This document shows, in pieces, positions 8,665 to 17,969 of a stretch of DNA of 64,000 nucleotides (within the stretch, counting starts at the first letter, position 1; each line of letters begins with the position of its first letter). This stretch comes from Kutzneria viridogrisea (lineage in GTDB: Bacteria > Actinomycetota > Actinomycetes > Mycobacteriales > Pseudonocardiaceae). A program made the translations under genes and the position numbers. Under the pieces are notes generated by a model. The model searched no databases. It had not been told where the DNA came from and saw only the letters and a list, made by a program, of their open reading frames with translations. The stretch is from assembly GCA_014138725.1 (NCBI GenBank), contig JACJID010000002.1, positions 1,874,001-1,938,000 of the forward strand. The letters run 5' to 3'.

Positions 8665-10161
8665 TCAGTAGCGGTACTGGGCGGGCTTGAAGGGGCCCTC
8701 CACGTCCACGCCGATGTACTCGGCCTGCTCCTTGGTGAGCTTGGTCAGCTCGCCGCCGAGGGCCTCGACGTGGATCTTCGCCACCTTCTCGTCCAGGTGC
8801 TTGGGCAGCGTGAAGACCTCCTTGTCGTACTCCTTGTACTTGGTGAACAGCTCGATCTGCGCGATCACCTGGTTGGAGAAGGAGTTCGACATCACGAAGG
8901 AGGGGTGCCCGGTGGCGTTGCCCAGGTTCAGCAGGCGGCCCTCGGACAGCACGATGATCGAGTGCCCGTCGGCGAACACCCACTCGTCGACCTGGGGCTT
9001 GATGTTGACCCGCTTGACGCCGGGGTAGCGGGCCAGGCCCGCCATGTCCAGCTCGTTGTCGAAGTGGCCGATGTTGCCCAGGATCGCCTGGTGCTTCATC
9101 TGGGCCATGTGCTCGGCCATCACGACGTCCTTGTTGCCGGTCGTGGTGATGACGATGTCGGCGATCGGCAGCACGGTCTCCAGGCGGGCGACCTGGTAGC
9201 CGTCCATGGCAGCCTGCAACGCGCAGATCGGGTCGATCTCGGTGACGATGACGCGGGCGCCCTGCCCGGCCAGCGACTCCGCGGCGCCCTTGCCCACGTC
9301 GCCGTAGCCGCAGACGACCGCAACCTTGCCGCCGATGAGCACGTCGGTGCCGCGGTTGATGCCGTCGACCAGCGAGTGCCGGATGCCGTACTTGTTGTCG
9401 AACTTCGACTTCGTCACCGAGTCGTTGACGTTGATCGCCGGGAAGAGCAGCTCACCGGCGGCGGCCATCTGGGTCAGCCGCAGCACACCGGTGGTGGTCT
9501 CCTCGGTGACGCCGCGCACGCCCGCACCGACCTTGGTCCACTTGCCCTTGTCGGACTCCAGCGAGGAGCGCAGCAGGTCGAGGATGACCGTCCACTCCTC
9601 GGAGTCGTCCTCCTCGGCGGCGGGCACCACGCCCGCGGCCTCGTACTGGGTGCCCTTGTGGATCAGCAGCGTGGCGTCGCCACCGTCGTCCAGCAGCATG
9701 TTCGGCCCGTCACCAGCGGGCCAGGTCAGCATCTGGTCGGTGCACCACCAGTACTCCGGCAGGGTCTCGCCCTTCCAGGCGAACACCGGAACGCCCTTGG
9801 GCTCCTCGACGGTGCCGTACGGCCCGACGACGACCGCGGCGGCGGCGTGGTCCTGGGTGGAGAAGATGTTGCAGGAGGCCCAGCGCACCTCGGCGCCCAG
9901 CGAGACCAGGGTCTCGATCAGCACGGCGGTCTGCACGGTCATGTGCAGGGAGCCGGAGATGCGGGCACCGCGCAGCGGGTAGACCTCCGAGTACTCCCGA
10001 CGCAGGGCCATCAGGCCCGGCATCTCGTGTTCGGCCAGCCGGATCTCCTTGCGCCCGAACTCGGCCAACGACAGGTCCGCGACGGCGAAGTCGACGCCGT
10101 TGCGGGTCTGCAGCCTCTGCACACCGATGCTCGACCCTGCAAGCAGGTCTTCGGTAGTCAT
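8665..10161 (-). CDS. ahcY: Adenosylhomocysteinase (S-adenosyl-L-homocysteine hydrolase)
   Basis: 498 residues; ATG at 10161 preceded by GGAAGGA. It splits S-adenosylhomocysteine into adenosine and homocysteine, keeping methylation reactions running. Visible marks are the NAD site ([13 protein letters not shown]), the segment [13 protein letters not shown] with the catalytic Lys/Asp, and the C-terminal KPAQYRY. The N-terminus carries an unusual insertion, [11 protein letters not shown], before the normal family start; a related tag occurs in two unrelated proteins at 57516 and 58859. In mycobacteria sahH also lies just after tmk. Confidence 0.96.
   Translation of the reverse strand: MTTEDLLAGSSIGVQRLQTRNGVDFAVADLSLAEFGRKEIRLAEHEMPGLMALRREYSEVYPLRGARISGSLHMTVQTAVLIETLVSLGAEVRWASCNIFSTQDHAAAAVVVGPYGTVEEPKGVPVFAWKGETLPEYWWCTDQMLTWPAGDGPNMLLDDGGDATLLIHKGTQYEAAGVVPAAEEDDSEEWTVILDLLRSSLESDKGKWTKVGAGVRGVTEETTTGVLRLTQMAAAGELLFPAINVNDSVTKSKFDNKYGIRHSLVDGINRGTDVLIGGKVAVVCGYGDVGKGAAESLAGQGARVIVTEIDPICALQAAMDGYQVARLETVLPIADIVITTTGNKDVVMAEHMAQMKHQAILGNIGHFDNELDMAGLARYPGVKRVNIKPQVDEWVFADGHSIIVLSEGRLLNLGNATGHPSFVMSNSFSNQVIAQIELFTKYKEYDKEVFTLPKHLDEKVAKIHVEALGGELTKLTKEQAEYIGVDVEGPFKPAQYRY
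10126..10154 (-). repeat. 29-base tag-coding repeat in ahcY
   Basis: This stretch codes for the EDLLAGSSI tag near the N-terminus of AhcY and is nearly identical to two tandem copies at 57442-57470 and 57475-57503 in an ABC ATPase. The inner part can form a 5-base stem in mRNA (GCUUG/CGAGC); a G-C to G-U change in the ahcY copy keeps the pairing. Confidence 0.7.
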
Positions 10162-10337
10162 CGCGCGGTCCTTCCACAAACCTGGTCAGGTATCGACATC
10201 GCACACTATCTGGTTCCGCCACGCCGGTCGGTCGATGACCGGACAAGACGAGGGCAATGCCTGAGGATGTCCCCTTGGCCTGGTGTCCAGGTGAGGAACT
10301 GGCCCGGTCCCGGACGAGCAGGCAGACAGGAGTACCC

Positions 10338-12569
10338 GTGCTGATCCCCGGACCCGACACGAGGGTGGTCGAGTTGCGGGTCCACGGTGTGATGGGAACC
10401 ACGCCGGAGGCCCTGGTCGACGCGGTGGTGGCCGTGGACGTCGCCGGAGACGGGGTCGGACGCGTCGTGCGCCCGGCCGACCGGCTGCGCAGACCAGCAC
10501 CGGGCCCGGTGTTGCAGGCCGGGGGCCGTCCCGTGCCGCGTACCGTGGAGGGCTACGTGTGGAGCGGCATGACCTCCGGCGGCCTGGCGAAGGCGGCGTG
10601 GGCGCTGCTGCTGCCCTTCGCCCTGGCCAACGTGGCGCACTGGATGCTGCCGCCGGTGTCGGGCGGCCGGCCGGGCGCCGCGCTGAACTGGCTGCTGCGG
10701 GCCATGATCCGCATCGTCGGGCTGGCACTCACCATGCTGTTGATCTCCCAGGTGGCCGTGGTGAGCCTGGACCTGCTCGCCGCGCAGTGGCTGGACCAGT
10801 TCGAACCGCTGCGCCCATGGCGCGGGCCGCTGGGCGTGCTGCCCGTGGTGGTCGTGATCGGTGTGCTGCACCAGTTGTCCTCGGTCGACTGGCGGGTCGC
10901 CGTGCACGCCGCCGCCCCGCACGGCCACCTGCTGCCCGGTTCCCGCGTCATCGCGGACCCGGACGCCCCCGGCCTGCACGCGCTGCACGCCACCGCCGGG
11001 CTCGCGATCGTCGCGCTGATGGCCGTCGGCGGACCGCTGCACCCGGCGGCGCCCGGTGTGGCCAGCGGCGTGTGGCTGGCCGCGCTGGCGATCATCGGCC
11101 TCAGTGTGGTTATCACCGTGCTGCTGAACGGTCCCGGGGACGGCCGCTGGTTCGGCAAGCTGCCGCGACGCGCGCTGACCGTGCTGTCCGGGCTCGTCGC
11201 GCTCACCTCGGCCGCGGTCGCACCGATGCCGGACGGGCCGCACCACCTGCCGGGCACCGACCCCACCATCGAGGTGGTGGCCGCCGTGCTCGCGCTGACC
11301 TGCATCGCCTTCGCGGTGCTGCTGATCCCCTCGGCGCTGCTCGCGAGGAGCCGGTGGGCAGCGCTCGCCCCGAAGCTGCGCCCCTGGGCCGGTGGCTGGA
11401 TGGCGGCCCCCGTACTGGTCATCGCCTGCCTGCTCGGCGGCGGGTTCGGCGCGGGCATCGGCATCACCGTGCAGCAGTCGCTGCGGACCATGCCGCTGCA
11501 ACTGCCCGACGGCTACCGGTACGTGACGATGCTGTGGGGCGCGGGCGCCGTGCTCGCCGCGCTGGTGGGCCTGGTCGCCGCGCTGGTCGTGCTGGTGCCG
11601 CGCCAGCGGCCCCCGGTGGAGCTCGGCCTGCTGCACGAGGACTGCCCGCAGGACGCCAAGCGGGCCACGAAGGCGTGGCGCCGCGCCAGGTTGCAGCGCA
11701 ACCACCTGCACCGGATGATCATGGGCGCCGCCGCCGTGCTGTCGATCGGCGCCGTGCTGTCGTTCACGATGCAGGTGCGCCGCGTGCCGCTGCCGGACTG
11801 GGCGCAGCCGCTGCCGGTGATCGGCGTGACCGGTCTCGGCGCCCTCGCGATCGCCCTGCTGCGCGTGGTGTACCTGGCCACCCAGCGCCCCGACACCGCC
11901 CGCCACCTGGGCGTGCTCGCCGACCTGGCCTGCTTCTGGCCGCGCGAGGCGCACCCCGTGGTGCCGCCCTGCTATGCGCTCAAGGTGGTGCCCGAGGTCG
12001 TCGCCAGGGTCATCGAGCACCTGGCCCAGCCCGGCACGCGGGTCGTGCTCACCGGGCACAGCCAGGGCAGCCTGCTCGCCGCCGTGGCCGCCGCCCGGCT
12101 CGTCGAGTCCCTGCCCAAGGCCGACCGCGAGCGCATCGGACTGGTCACCGCCGGGTCGCCGCTGCAGTGGGCCTACCCGAGGGCGTTCCCCGCGATCGTG
12201 CCGCACTCCTCGCTGGTCGAACTGTCCAGCAAGCTCGACGGCCGGTGGCGTGCGCTGTGCCGGGGCACCGACCCGCTCGGCGGGGCCGTCACCACCTGGA
12301 ACCGCCAGGTGTTCCACGGGCAGCTGCTCGGTGTCGGCTTCGACGGGCCGCTGCCCGCCGCCGAACGCAGCGGCACCGGGGCCCTCGTGCTCGGCGGCGA
12401 CCACTGGCTGCCCGACCCCCAGCACGGCCCGATCTCCGGCCGCCGCTGGCACCCCGGCGTGCTGCAACACCGCGACTACCTGTCCGACCCGGAGTGGGAC
12501 CGCGCCGTGGCGCTGGCCGCCGGCCTGGACCTGACCGAGGGCCCACGATTCGGGGAGTTCATGCGGTAA
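10338..12569 (+). CDS. Large membrane protein with a C-terminal lipase-like alpha/beta-hydrolase region
   Basis: 743 residues from a GTG at 10338, eight bases after AGGAG; an upstream ATG at 10257 is possible but lacks a site. The N-terminal ELRVHGVMGTTPE resembles a lipase strand-oxyanion segment. Eight to ten hydrophobic segments occupy about residues 75-520. The C-terminus has LTGHSQGSLLAAVAAA (nucleophile Ser near 573), followed by LVTAGSPLQWAYPRAF, also lipase-like. An intracellular or membrane esterase is likely; the substrate is unknown. It diverges from ahcY and converges on the GlmL-like gene across repeat B. Confidence 0.7.
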   Translation: MLIPGPDTRVVELRVHGVMGTTPEALVDAVVAVDVAGDGVGRVVRPADRLRRPAPGPVLQAGGRPVPRTVEGYVWSGMTSGGLAKAAWALLLPFALANVAHWMLPPVSGGRPGAALNWLLRAMIRIVGLALTMLLISQVAVVSLDLLAAQWLDQFEPLRPWRGPLGVLPVVVVIGVLHQLSSVDWRVAVHAAAPHGHLLPGSRVIADPDAPGLHALHATAGLAIVALMAVGGPLHPAAPGVASGVWLAALAIIGLSVVITVLLNGPGDGRWFGKLPRRALTVLSGLVALTSAAVAPMPDGPHHLPGTDPTIEVVAAVLALTCIAFAVLLIPSALLARSRWAALAPKLRPWAGGWMAAPVLVIACLLGGGFGAGIGITVQQSLRTMPLQLPDGYRYVTMLWGAGAVLAALVGLVAALVVLVPRQRPPVELGLLHEDCPQDAKRATKAWRRARLQRNHLHRMIMGAAAVLSIGAVLSFTMQVRRVPLPDWAQPLPVIGVTGLGALAIALLRVVYLATQRPDTARHLGVLADLACFWPREAHPVVPPCYALKVVPEVVARVIEHLAQPGTRVVLTGHSQGSLLAAVAAARLVESLPKADRERIGLVTAGSPLQWAYPRAFPAIVPHSSLVELSSKLDGRWRALCRGTDPLGGAVTTWNRQVFHGQLLGVGFDGPLPAAERSGTGALVLGGDHWLPDPQHGPISGRRWHPGVLQHRDYLSDPEWDRAVALAAGLDLTEGPRFGEFMR

Positions 12570-12578
12570 CGAGAACTA

Positions 12579-12687
12579 CATCCCCCGCCACTCCCAGGGG
12601 GCGACCCCGATACCAGCCTACCGCCCGCACCCCCTACCCGATCTTGCTGAAGATCCACATGTGGACAACTCGCCGCCTGTGCACAAC
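12579..12687. repeat. 109-bp intergenic element, copy B
   Basis: Same parts as copy A in the other orientation: GC-rich tail, GATCTTGCTGAAGATC (12640-12655), CCACATGTGG (12655-12664), TGTGGACAA (12660-12668) and TGTGCACAA (12678-12686), the nonamers again 18 bp apart. The stop codon of the minus-strand GlmL-like gene follows at once (12688-12690). It lies between converging genes. Confidence 0.9.
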
Positions 12688-14001
12688 TCAGCCCGTGAAG
12701 TGCGCGCCGAGCAGCGAGTCGGCCGCGGCCTCATGCCCCGCACCAGCGAGAAGACCGGCCGGGGCGAGCACATAGCGGTTGTCAATGACGATTTCGGCGT
12801 TGCGCAGCACTGGCCGCAGCACCGGGTCGGCACGCAACCTCTGCTCGATCCGCGCCAGGCGCTCGGCCCCGGCGTGCCGAAAGACGCCACCGGACAGCAC
12901 AAGCAGACCGGCACCCTTCGGACCGAGTTGGCCGTCGACCATGCGCAGGTGCCTTCGCACGGCGAGCACGGCGGCCAACCCGGCGAGCACGGCGTCCACC
13001 TCCGCACCGTCCACATCGGACGGAACCCAGTCCACGCTGCCCGCGCGGAACTCGGCCTGGGTCGCGAGCGGGGCCAACTCCTCCAGCGGCGCAAGGCGTT
13101 CCACCCCGGCCTCGCTCACCACAGTCGGCGCCGACCAGCGCATGCCGAGGTCGCCCTCCACGGTGCGTCGGTCGGCGGGCAACGCCACAGTGCGCGCCAG
13201 CGCCTCATCGTCCACAGTGGACACCGCCGAGTAGACGTCCGTCGTGGCACCGCCGACGTCCACGACCAGAACCGCACCGGCGCCGTCCTCGCGGGCGGCC
13301 AGCACGGCCGCGAGCCGGGACACCCCGCACAGCACGGCATCGGGCGTCACGGCGCGCACCAGCTGACGGAACCGCGGGCCCCGGGACAGGCCCTTGCCGC
13401 CGATCACGTGGCGCAGGAACACCTCGCGGATCGCCGTCCTGGCCGGACCTGGTGCCAATTCACCAACATCGGGCAGCACGTTGTCGGTCGGCACCACGGT
13501 GCGCCCGGTACCGGCGAGGATGCCGGTCGCCTCCTCGCGCGCGTGTGCGTTGCCAGCCAGCACGATCGGGCACTTCACCCGATTGGCCGCAAGCCGACGG
13601 GCGTTGTGCAGCAACACCTTCGTGTCCCCACCGTCGGTACCGCCCGCGAGCAGCACCAGGTCGGGCCGGGTCGCGCGCAGCCCCCGGATGCCCGCGCCGT
13701 CCAGTTCACCCGCGCTGACGTGCACAACCTTCGCCCCGGCCGACAGCGCGACCCGGTACCCGGCCTCCGCGCTGACCAGCCGCTCCTGCCCGACGACGGC
13801 GAGCCGGAGCCCGCCCCCCGCCGAGGAACAAGCCAGTACCTGAGCGTCACCAGCGTCCAACTCCTCAGTGACAGCGGCGATCCCGGTCAGCACCTCGGGT
13901 GGAGTAGTCGGATGCTGAGCGGTACCGAGCAAGGCGCCGTCGGCACCGACCAGGGCTGCTTTCGTCCAGGTCGACCCCACGTCCAGGCATAGCAAGGTCA
14001 T
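12688..14001 (-). CDS. GlmL/MutL-like ASKHA-fold ATPase
   Basis: 437 residues from the ATG at 14001 (another ATG nine codons upstream is possible; no clear ribosome site for either). An actin-like phosphate motif opens the protein (CLDVGSTWTKAALV), with further motifs LLAGGTDGGDTKVLLHNA and VLVVDVGGATTDVYS. This is the GlmL/MutL family, usually encoded between the subunits of B12-dependent glutamate mutase or related aminomutases and thought to act as a reactivation or chaperone ATPase. No mutase subunit is nearby, so the partner must be elsewhere or different. Confidence 0.82.
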   Translation of the reverse strand: MTLLCLDVGSTWTKAALVGADGALLGTAQHPTTPPEVLTGIAAVTEELDAGDAQVLACSSAGGGLRLAVVGQERLVSAEAGYRVALSAGAKVVHVSAGELDGAGIRGLRATRPDLVLLAGGTDGGDTKVLLHNARRLAANRVKCPIVLAGNAHAREEATGILAGTGRTVVPTDNVLPDVGELAPGPARTAIREVFLRHVIGGKGLSRGPRFRQLVRAVTPDAVLCGVSRLAAVLAAREDGAGAVLVVDVGGATTDVYSAVSTVDDEALARTVALPADRRTVEGDLGMRWSAPTVVSEAGVERLAPLEELAPLATQAEFRAGSVDWVPSDVDGAEVDAVLAGLAAVLAVRRHLRMVDGQLGPKGAGLLVLSGGVFRHAGAERLARIEQRLRADPVLRPVLRNAEIVIDNRYVLAPAGLLAGAGHEAAADSLLGAHFTG

Positions 14002-14100
14002 AACGGACACGCTACGTTGTCGCGCCATGCTGGCGTGAAGCCGGTACGCGGCGCATGCTGGATGTGGAAGATCACCTTCTGTGTGAGGGAGGTCAGGGCC

Positions 14101-14688
14101 ATGCTCGCCGACCGCCAACCCAGTTGGACACTCCAGATCGGTGTCCGCTCCGATGTCCGAACCGCCCTCTTCCTGCGGGACGTGCTCGCGCTGAGCGTGC
14201 CCGACGACCCGTTCCCGCCGACCGACCCGTGGGTGCCGGTGCTGCCCGCGGGCGAGGTGGACCGCCAGGCCGTGGCCGCCGAGTGGCTCGGCTGGTTCAA
14301 CGGGATCCTCGACGGTGCCCCACTGGACTCCGACGACGGCCGCGACCCTGACTCGGCGTGGATCGCGCACTGGCCGAACGTGCGGCACGCGCTGCGCACG
14401 TTCATCGAACCGATCAAGCAGTGGGACGGCCAACTGCTGCGGCACGACCAGCGGCGCGGCAGGCACCGCGACGGCGCACAGCTGTGGGTCGTGGACCTGG
14501 TCAACGACATCGGCACCGAACTGGACCGCGCGGTGCGGCCGTTCCACCTGGTGATCACGGAGTTGCCGGTGCGCGGCCAGTTCTGGATGCGCCGCGGCTA
14601 CAACCAGGTGCTGGCCTCGCCGGAGCTGATCGACAACATCGCGGCGTTCGGCTGGGCGCTGCGCCCGGTGCTGCGCGAACTGGCCTGA
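14101..14688 (+). CDS. Conserved-looking protein of unknown function
   Basis: 195 residues from the ATG at 14101, with GGGAGG before it. It is soluble, acidic at the start and rich in Trp and Arg later (AHWPNVRHALRTFIEPIKQWDGQ, VVDLVNDIGTELDRAVRPFHL). I do not recognise a family. The ending ELPVRGQFWMRRGYNQVLAS looks structured rather than low complexity. It diverges from the GlmL-like gene, with only 99 bases between the starts, so the two may share control. Confidence 0.6.
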   Translation: MLADRQPSWTLQIGVRSDVRTALFLRDVLALSVPDDPFPPTDPWVPVLPAGEVDRQAVAAEWLGWFNGILDGAPLDSDDGRDPDSAWIAHWPNVRHALRTFIEPIKQWDGQLLRHDQRRGRHRDGAQLWVVDLVNDIGTELDRAVRPFHLVITELPVRGQFWMRRGYNQVLASPELIDNIAAFGWALRPVLRELA

Positions 14689-14695
14689 CACCACG

Positions 14696-14767
14696 GCGAG
14701 TCCCGCTCAACCGAGGCTGAATCCCGTTCTGGAGAACGGGATTCGAGCACCGGAGAGCGGGACTCGC
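14696..14767. terminator. Nested hairpins from 21-bp array R2
   Basis: An outer stem GCGAGTCCCGCTC (14696-14708) pairs with GAGCGGGACTCGC (14755-14767), and an inner stem GAATCCCGTTCT (14719-14730) pairs with 14733-14744 over a two-base gap. The units follow the 21-bp period (14697/14718 and 14738/14759). It lies between converging genes and probably ends both transcripts. Confidence 0.7.
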
Positions 14768-14770
14768 GGG

Positions 14771-15328
14771 TTAGGCCGGGGTCTCCTCGTTGCCGTTGGT
14801 GTAGCCCGAATCCACGCGCACGCCCGCACCGGCGGGCTCCACCCACTCGGTGATCGCACCGGGTCCGGGCAGGAACCGCCTGGGGTCCTCGGCCACCACA
14901 CCGTCCACATCGGACACCGCGTCGGCGGAACCCGGTGCGACCGGGACACCGGCCGCGGCCAGCACCCCGCGGGCCTCGACCTTGTCGCCCATGGCCGGGA
15001 TCGCGGCGGGCGGCGGGCCGACCCAGACCAGCCCGGCGTCCAGCACTGCCTGGGCGAACTCGGCGTTCTCCGAGAGGAACCCGTAACCGGGGTGCACGGC
15101 CCGCACCCCGGTCTTCCTGGCCGCGTCGAGCACGCGCTCCGCGTCGCGGTAGGACTCCGCGGGCGCCGCGCCGCCGAGCAGCACTGCCTCGTAGGCCTCC
15201 AGCACGAACGGCAGTTCGGCGTCCACATCGGAGTGCACGGCGACGGTGCGCAACCCGGATTCGCGAGCGGTGCGCAGGACCCTGCGCGCGATCTCACCCC
15301 GGTTGGCGGCCAGGACGGATTCCAGCAC
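14771..15328 (-). pseudogene. Biotin carboxylase remnant lacking the ATP-grasp domain
   Basis: 185 residues from a GTG at 15328. The N-terminal part is a convincing biotin carboxylase N-domain (VLAANRGEIARRVLRTARE, AVHPGYGFLSENAEFAQA, WVGPPPAAIPAMGDK). It then jumps to the C-terminal subdomain pattern (AEDPRRFLPGPG, GVRVDSGY) and stops. About 200 residues of ATP-grasp domain, with the catalytic residues, are missing and the end is cut. It begins nine bases after the permease stop, so it would be co-transcribed. Either a gene with an internal deletion or a small protein that kept part of the fold. Confidence 0.72.
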
Positions 15329-15336
15329 TCCTCCGC

Positions 15337-16845
15337 TCAGCCCTTGGTTTCCACGCTGTCGGCTTGCGGCGTGTTGCGGAGCGTGGACTTGCGCGCCCCG
15401 TAAAGGAAGTACACGACCACGCCGATGACCATCCACACCGCGAACCGGACCCAGGTCAGGGCGGTGAGGTTCAGCATCAGCCACACGCAGGCGAGGATGG
15501 CGAGGATCGGCACCAGCGGCACCAGCGGGGTGCGGAACCCGCGGGGCAGGTCCGGGCGCGTCTTGCGCAGCACCACCACGCCCGCCGAGACGAGCACGAA
15601 GGCGAACAGGGTGCCGACGTTGACCATCTCCTCCAGCTTGCCGGAGGGGAAGATGCCGCCCGCGATGGCCACCACGACGATGACCACCCAGGTGGCGCGG
15701 ACCGGGGTGCCGTGCTTGCCGGTCTTGGCCAGTGCCTTGGGCATCAGGCCGTCACGGGACATGGCGAACAGCACGCGGGTCTGGCCCAGCAGCAGCACCA
15801 TGACCACGGTGGTCAGACCGGCCAGCGCGCCGATCGCGATGATCGTGGCCGCCCAGTCCACGCCCACGTCGGCGAAGGCCGTGGCGAGGGTCTTCTTGGT
15901 GCCGTCCGCGCCGGTGGCCAGCTTGGTGTAGGGCTCCATGCCGGTCACCACCAGGGAGACGGCGATGTAGAGCACGGTGACGATGGCCAGCGAGCCGAGG
16001 ATGCCGCGCGGCACGTTGCGCTGCGGGTTGCGGGTCTCCTCGGCGGTGGTGGCCACGATGTCGAAGCCGATGAAGGCGAAGAACAGGATGGAGGCGGCGG
16101 CCAGCAGGCCGAAGATGCCGAAGTTGCTGGACTGCCCGCCCGCGATCAGCGAGAACAGGGACTGGTCCAGGCTGCTGGCGCTGCTGGCGTTGGGCACGCT
16201 CGGCGGAATGAACGGGGTGTAGTTCGCCGAGTTGATGTAGCCGATGCCGACGACGATCACCAACAGCACCACGGCCACCTTGATGGCGGTGATCACCTGG
16301 CTGAACCGCGAGGACAGCTTGGTGCCCAGTGCCAGCAGGGTGCCCAGCACCAGCACGATCAGCACCGTGCCCCAGTCGAACTCCACGGAGCCGATCTGCA
16401 CCACGGTCGGCACGTTCATGCCGAACAGGCTGAAGACCTGGGACAGGTAGGCGGACCAGCCCTTGGCCACCACGGCGGCGGCCAGCGCGAACTCCAGGAT
16501 CAGGTCCCAGCCGATGATCCAGGCGACGAACTCGCCGAAGGTGGCGTAGGAGAAGGTGTACGCGCTACCGGCCACCGGCACCGTCGAGGCGAACTCGGCG
16601 TAACACAGGGCGGCCAGCCCGCAGGCGATGGCCGAGATGACGAACGCGAGCACCACGGCGGGGCCCGCGATATTGCCAGCGGTGCTGGCGGTAACGGTGA
16701 AAATCCCGGCGCCGATGACAACGGCAACGCCGAAGACCGTGAGGTCCCACGCCGTCAAGTCCTTGCGGAGCTTGGTGTCCGGCTCATCGGTGTCCGCGAT
16801 CGACTGCTCCACCGATTTGGTGCGCCACAGTCCACTGCCAGGCAT
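15337..16845 (-). CDS. APC-family amino-acid permease
   Basis: 502 residues with about 12 hydrophobic segments. The first carries the consensus GAGIFTVTASTAGNIAGPAVV, typical of the cationic amino-acid transporter/YfnA branch. It is expected to move amino acids across the cytoplasmic membrane using an ion gradient or exchange. A ribosome site (GGAGGAGAA) precedes the ATG. It is followed by the biotin carboxylase remnant. Substrate specificity cannot be read from sequence. Confidence 0.88.
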   Translation of the reverse strand: MPGSGLWRTKSVEQSIADTDEPDTKLRKDLTAWDLTVFGVAVVIGAGIFTVTASTAGNIAGPAVVLAFVISAIACGLAALCYAEFASTVPVAGSAYTFSYATFGEFVAWIIGWDLILEFALAAAVVAKGWSAYLSQVFSLFGMNVPTVVQIGSVEFDWGTVLIVLVLGTLLALGTKLSSRFSQVITAIKVAVVLLVIVVGIGYINSANYTPFIPPSVPNASSASSLDQSLFSLIAGGQSSNFGIFGLLAAASILFFAFIGFDIVATTAEETRNPQRNVPRGILGSLAIVTVLYIAVSLVVTGMEPYTKLATGADGTKKTLATAFADVGVDWAATIIAIGALAGLTTVVMVLLLGQTRVLFAMSRDGLMPKALAKTGKHGTPVRATWVVIVVVAIAGGIFPSGKLEEMVNVGTLFAFVLVSAGVVVLRKTRPDLPRGFRTPLVPLVPILAILACVWLMLNLTALTWVRFAVWMVIGVVVYFLYGARKSTLRNTPQADSVETKG

Positions 16846-16912
16846 GACTGTTCTCCTCCTGGTCGACGGCGTTGTCGTGATCGGCCAACCCTATCTGTGG
16901 GTGGCCGGTGGA

Positions 16913-17824
16913 TCACCTGGTTCGGTCGAGATCGGGTTCCAGGTAGATCAACCTTGCCGAAGGAACCTTCGCACGGACCCTCAGCTCGGCGTCGTCGATG
17001 GCCTGGGCCACCTCCGCGATGGTCGGCGCCCCCACCAACGCGACCTTCGCGGCGACCAGCAGCTCGTCTGGTCCGAGGTACTGGGTGCGGATGTGGATCA
17101 CGCGGTCCACCTTGCCCGCCTCCAGTTCGGCGACGATCGTGTCCAGCTCCTGCGGGGTGGCACCCTCGCCGATCAGCAGGCTCTTCATCTCGATGATGAG
17201 CACAATCGCGATGACGCCCAGCAGTACGCCGATGGCGATCGTGGCGACCCCGTCCCACATCGGGTTGCCGGTCACCAGGGAGAGGCCAACCCCCGCCAGT
17301 GCCAGCAGGAGGCCGATCAGCGCTCCGGTGTCCTCCAACAGGACCACCGGCAGTTCCGGCACGCGGGCCTGGCGAATGAACTGCCACCAGGTGGCCTCCC
17401 CCTTGAGCTCGCGCGACTCCGCGATCGCCGTGCGGAAGCTGTAGCCCTCCAGGGCCACCGCCACCACCAGGATGATCACCGCGACCAGCGGGGCGTGCAG
17501 CGGCTCCGGGGCCTCCACCTTGTGGATGCCCTCGTACAGCGCGAACAGCGCGCCGAGGGTGAACAGCAGCAGGGCCACCACGAAGGAGTAGAAGTAGCGG
17601 TCCCGGCCGTAGCCGAAGGGGTGCTCGCGGTCCGCCGCGCGCTGCGAGGTCTTGCGCCCCAGCAGCAGCAGACCCTGGTTGGCCGTGTCGGCCACCGAGT
17701 GCACCGCCTCCGCGAGCATGGAGGAGGCCCCGGTGACCGCGAAGCCCACGAACTTGGCGAGCGCGATGCCCGCGTTGGCGCCCAGCGCCGCCACAATGGC
17801 CTTGGTACCGCCACCTGCTGACAT
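16913..17824 (-). CDS. Cation diffusion facilitator (metal efflux) protein
   Basis: 303 residues; start ATG at 17824. Membrane segments are interrupted by metal-site signatures: HSVADTANQGLLLLG in an early helix and DREHPFGYGRDRYF in the loop, as in CDF transporters. The C-terminal 80 residues form the cytoplasmic metal-binding ferredoxin-like domain. It should export zinc, iron or manganese in exchange for protons. The ending (LIYLEPDLDRTR) is family-like. Repeat C lies just upstream. Confidence 0.88.
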   Translation of the reverse strand: MSAGGGTKAIVAALGANAGIALAKFVGFAVTGASSMLAEAVHSVADTANQGLLLLGRKTSQRAADREHPFGYGRDRYFYSFVVALLLFTLGALFALYEGIHKVEAPEPLHAPLVAVIILVVAVALEGYSFRTAIAESRELKGEATWWQFIRQARVPELPVVLLEDTGALIGLLLALAGVGLSLVTGNPMWDGVATIAIGVLLGVIAIVLIIEMKSLLIGEGATPQELDTIVAELEAGKVDRVIHIRTQYLGPDELLVAAKVALVGAPTIAEVAQAIDDAELRVRAKVPSARLIYLEPDLDRTR

Positions 17825-17860
17825 GGCGCAAACCCTAGATCGCTGACATTTCGCCCGCGC

Positions 17861-17969
17861 AGCCCCCACCACTCCTCGGGGGGCGACCCCGGTTCCAGTC
17901 TACCGTCCCACCCCGACAGTTGATCTTGCTCAAGATCCACATGTGGACAGGTCGGCGGCTGTGCACAAC
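17861..17969. repeat. 109-bp intergenic element, copy C
   Basis: Same orientation as copy B: tail with CCAGTCTACCG, GATCTTGCTCAAGATC (17922-17937), CCACATGTGG (17937-17946), TGTGGACAG (17942-17950) and TGTGCACAA (17960-17968), 18 bp apart. The manA stop (17970-17972) follows directly. Here both flanking genes run the same way, so the element belongs with the manA 3' end rather than with converging genes as such. Confidence 0.9.

Noticed and set aside
10162-10337. SAH or SAM riboswitch upstream of ahcY
   Set aside because: No conserved core or pairing pattern I could recognise; the leader looks like an ordinary promoter.
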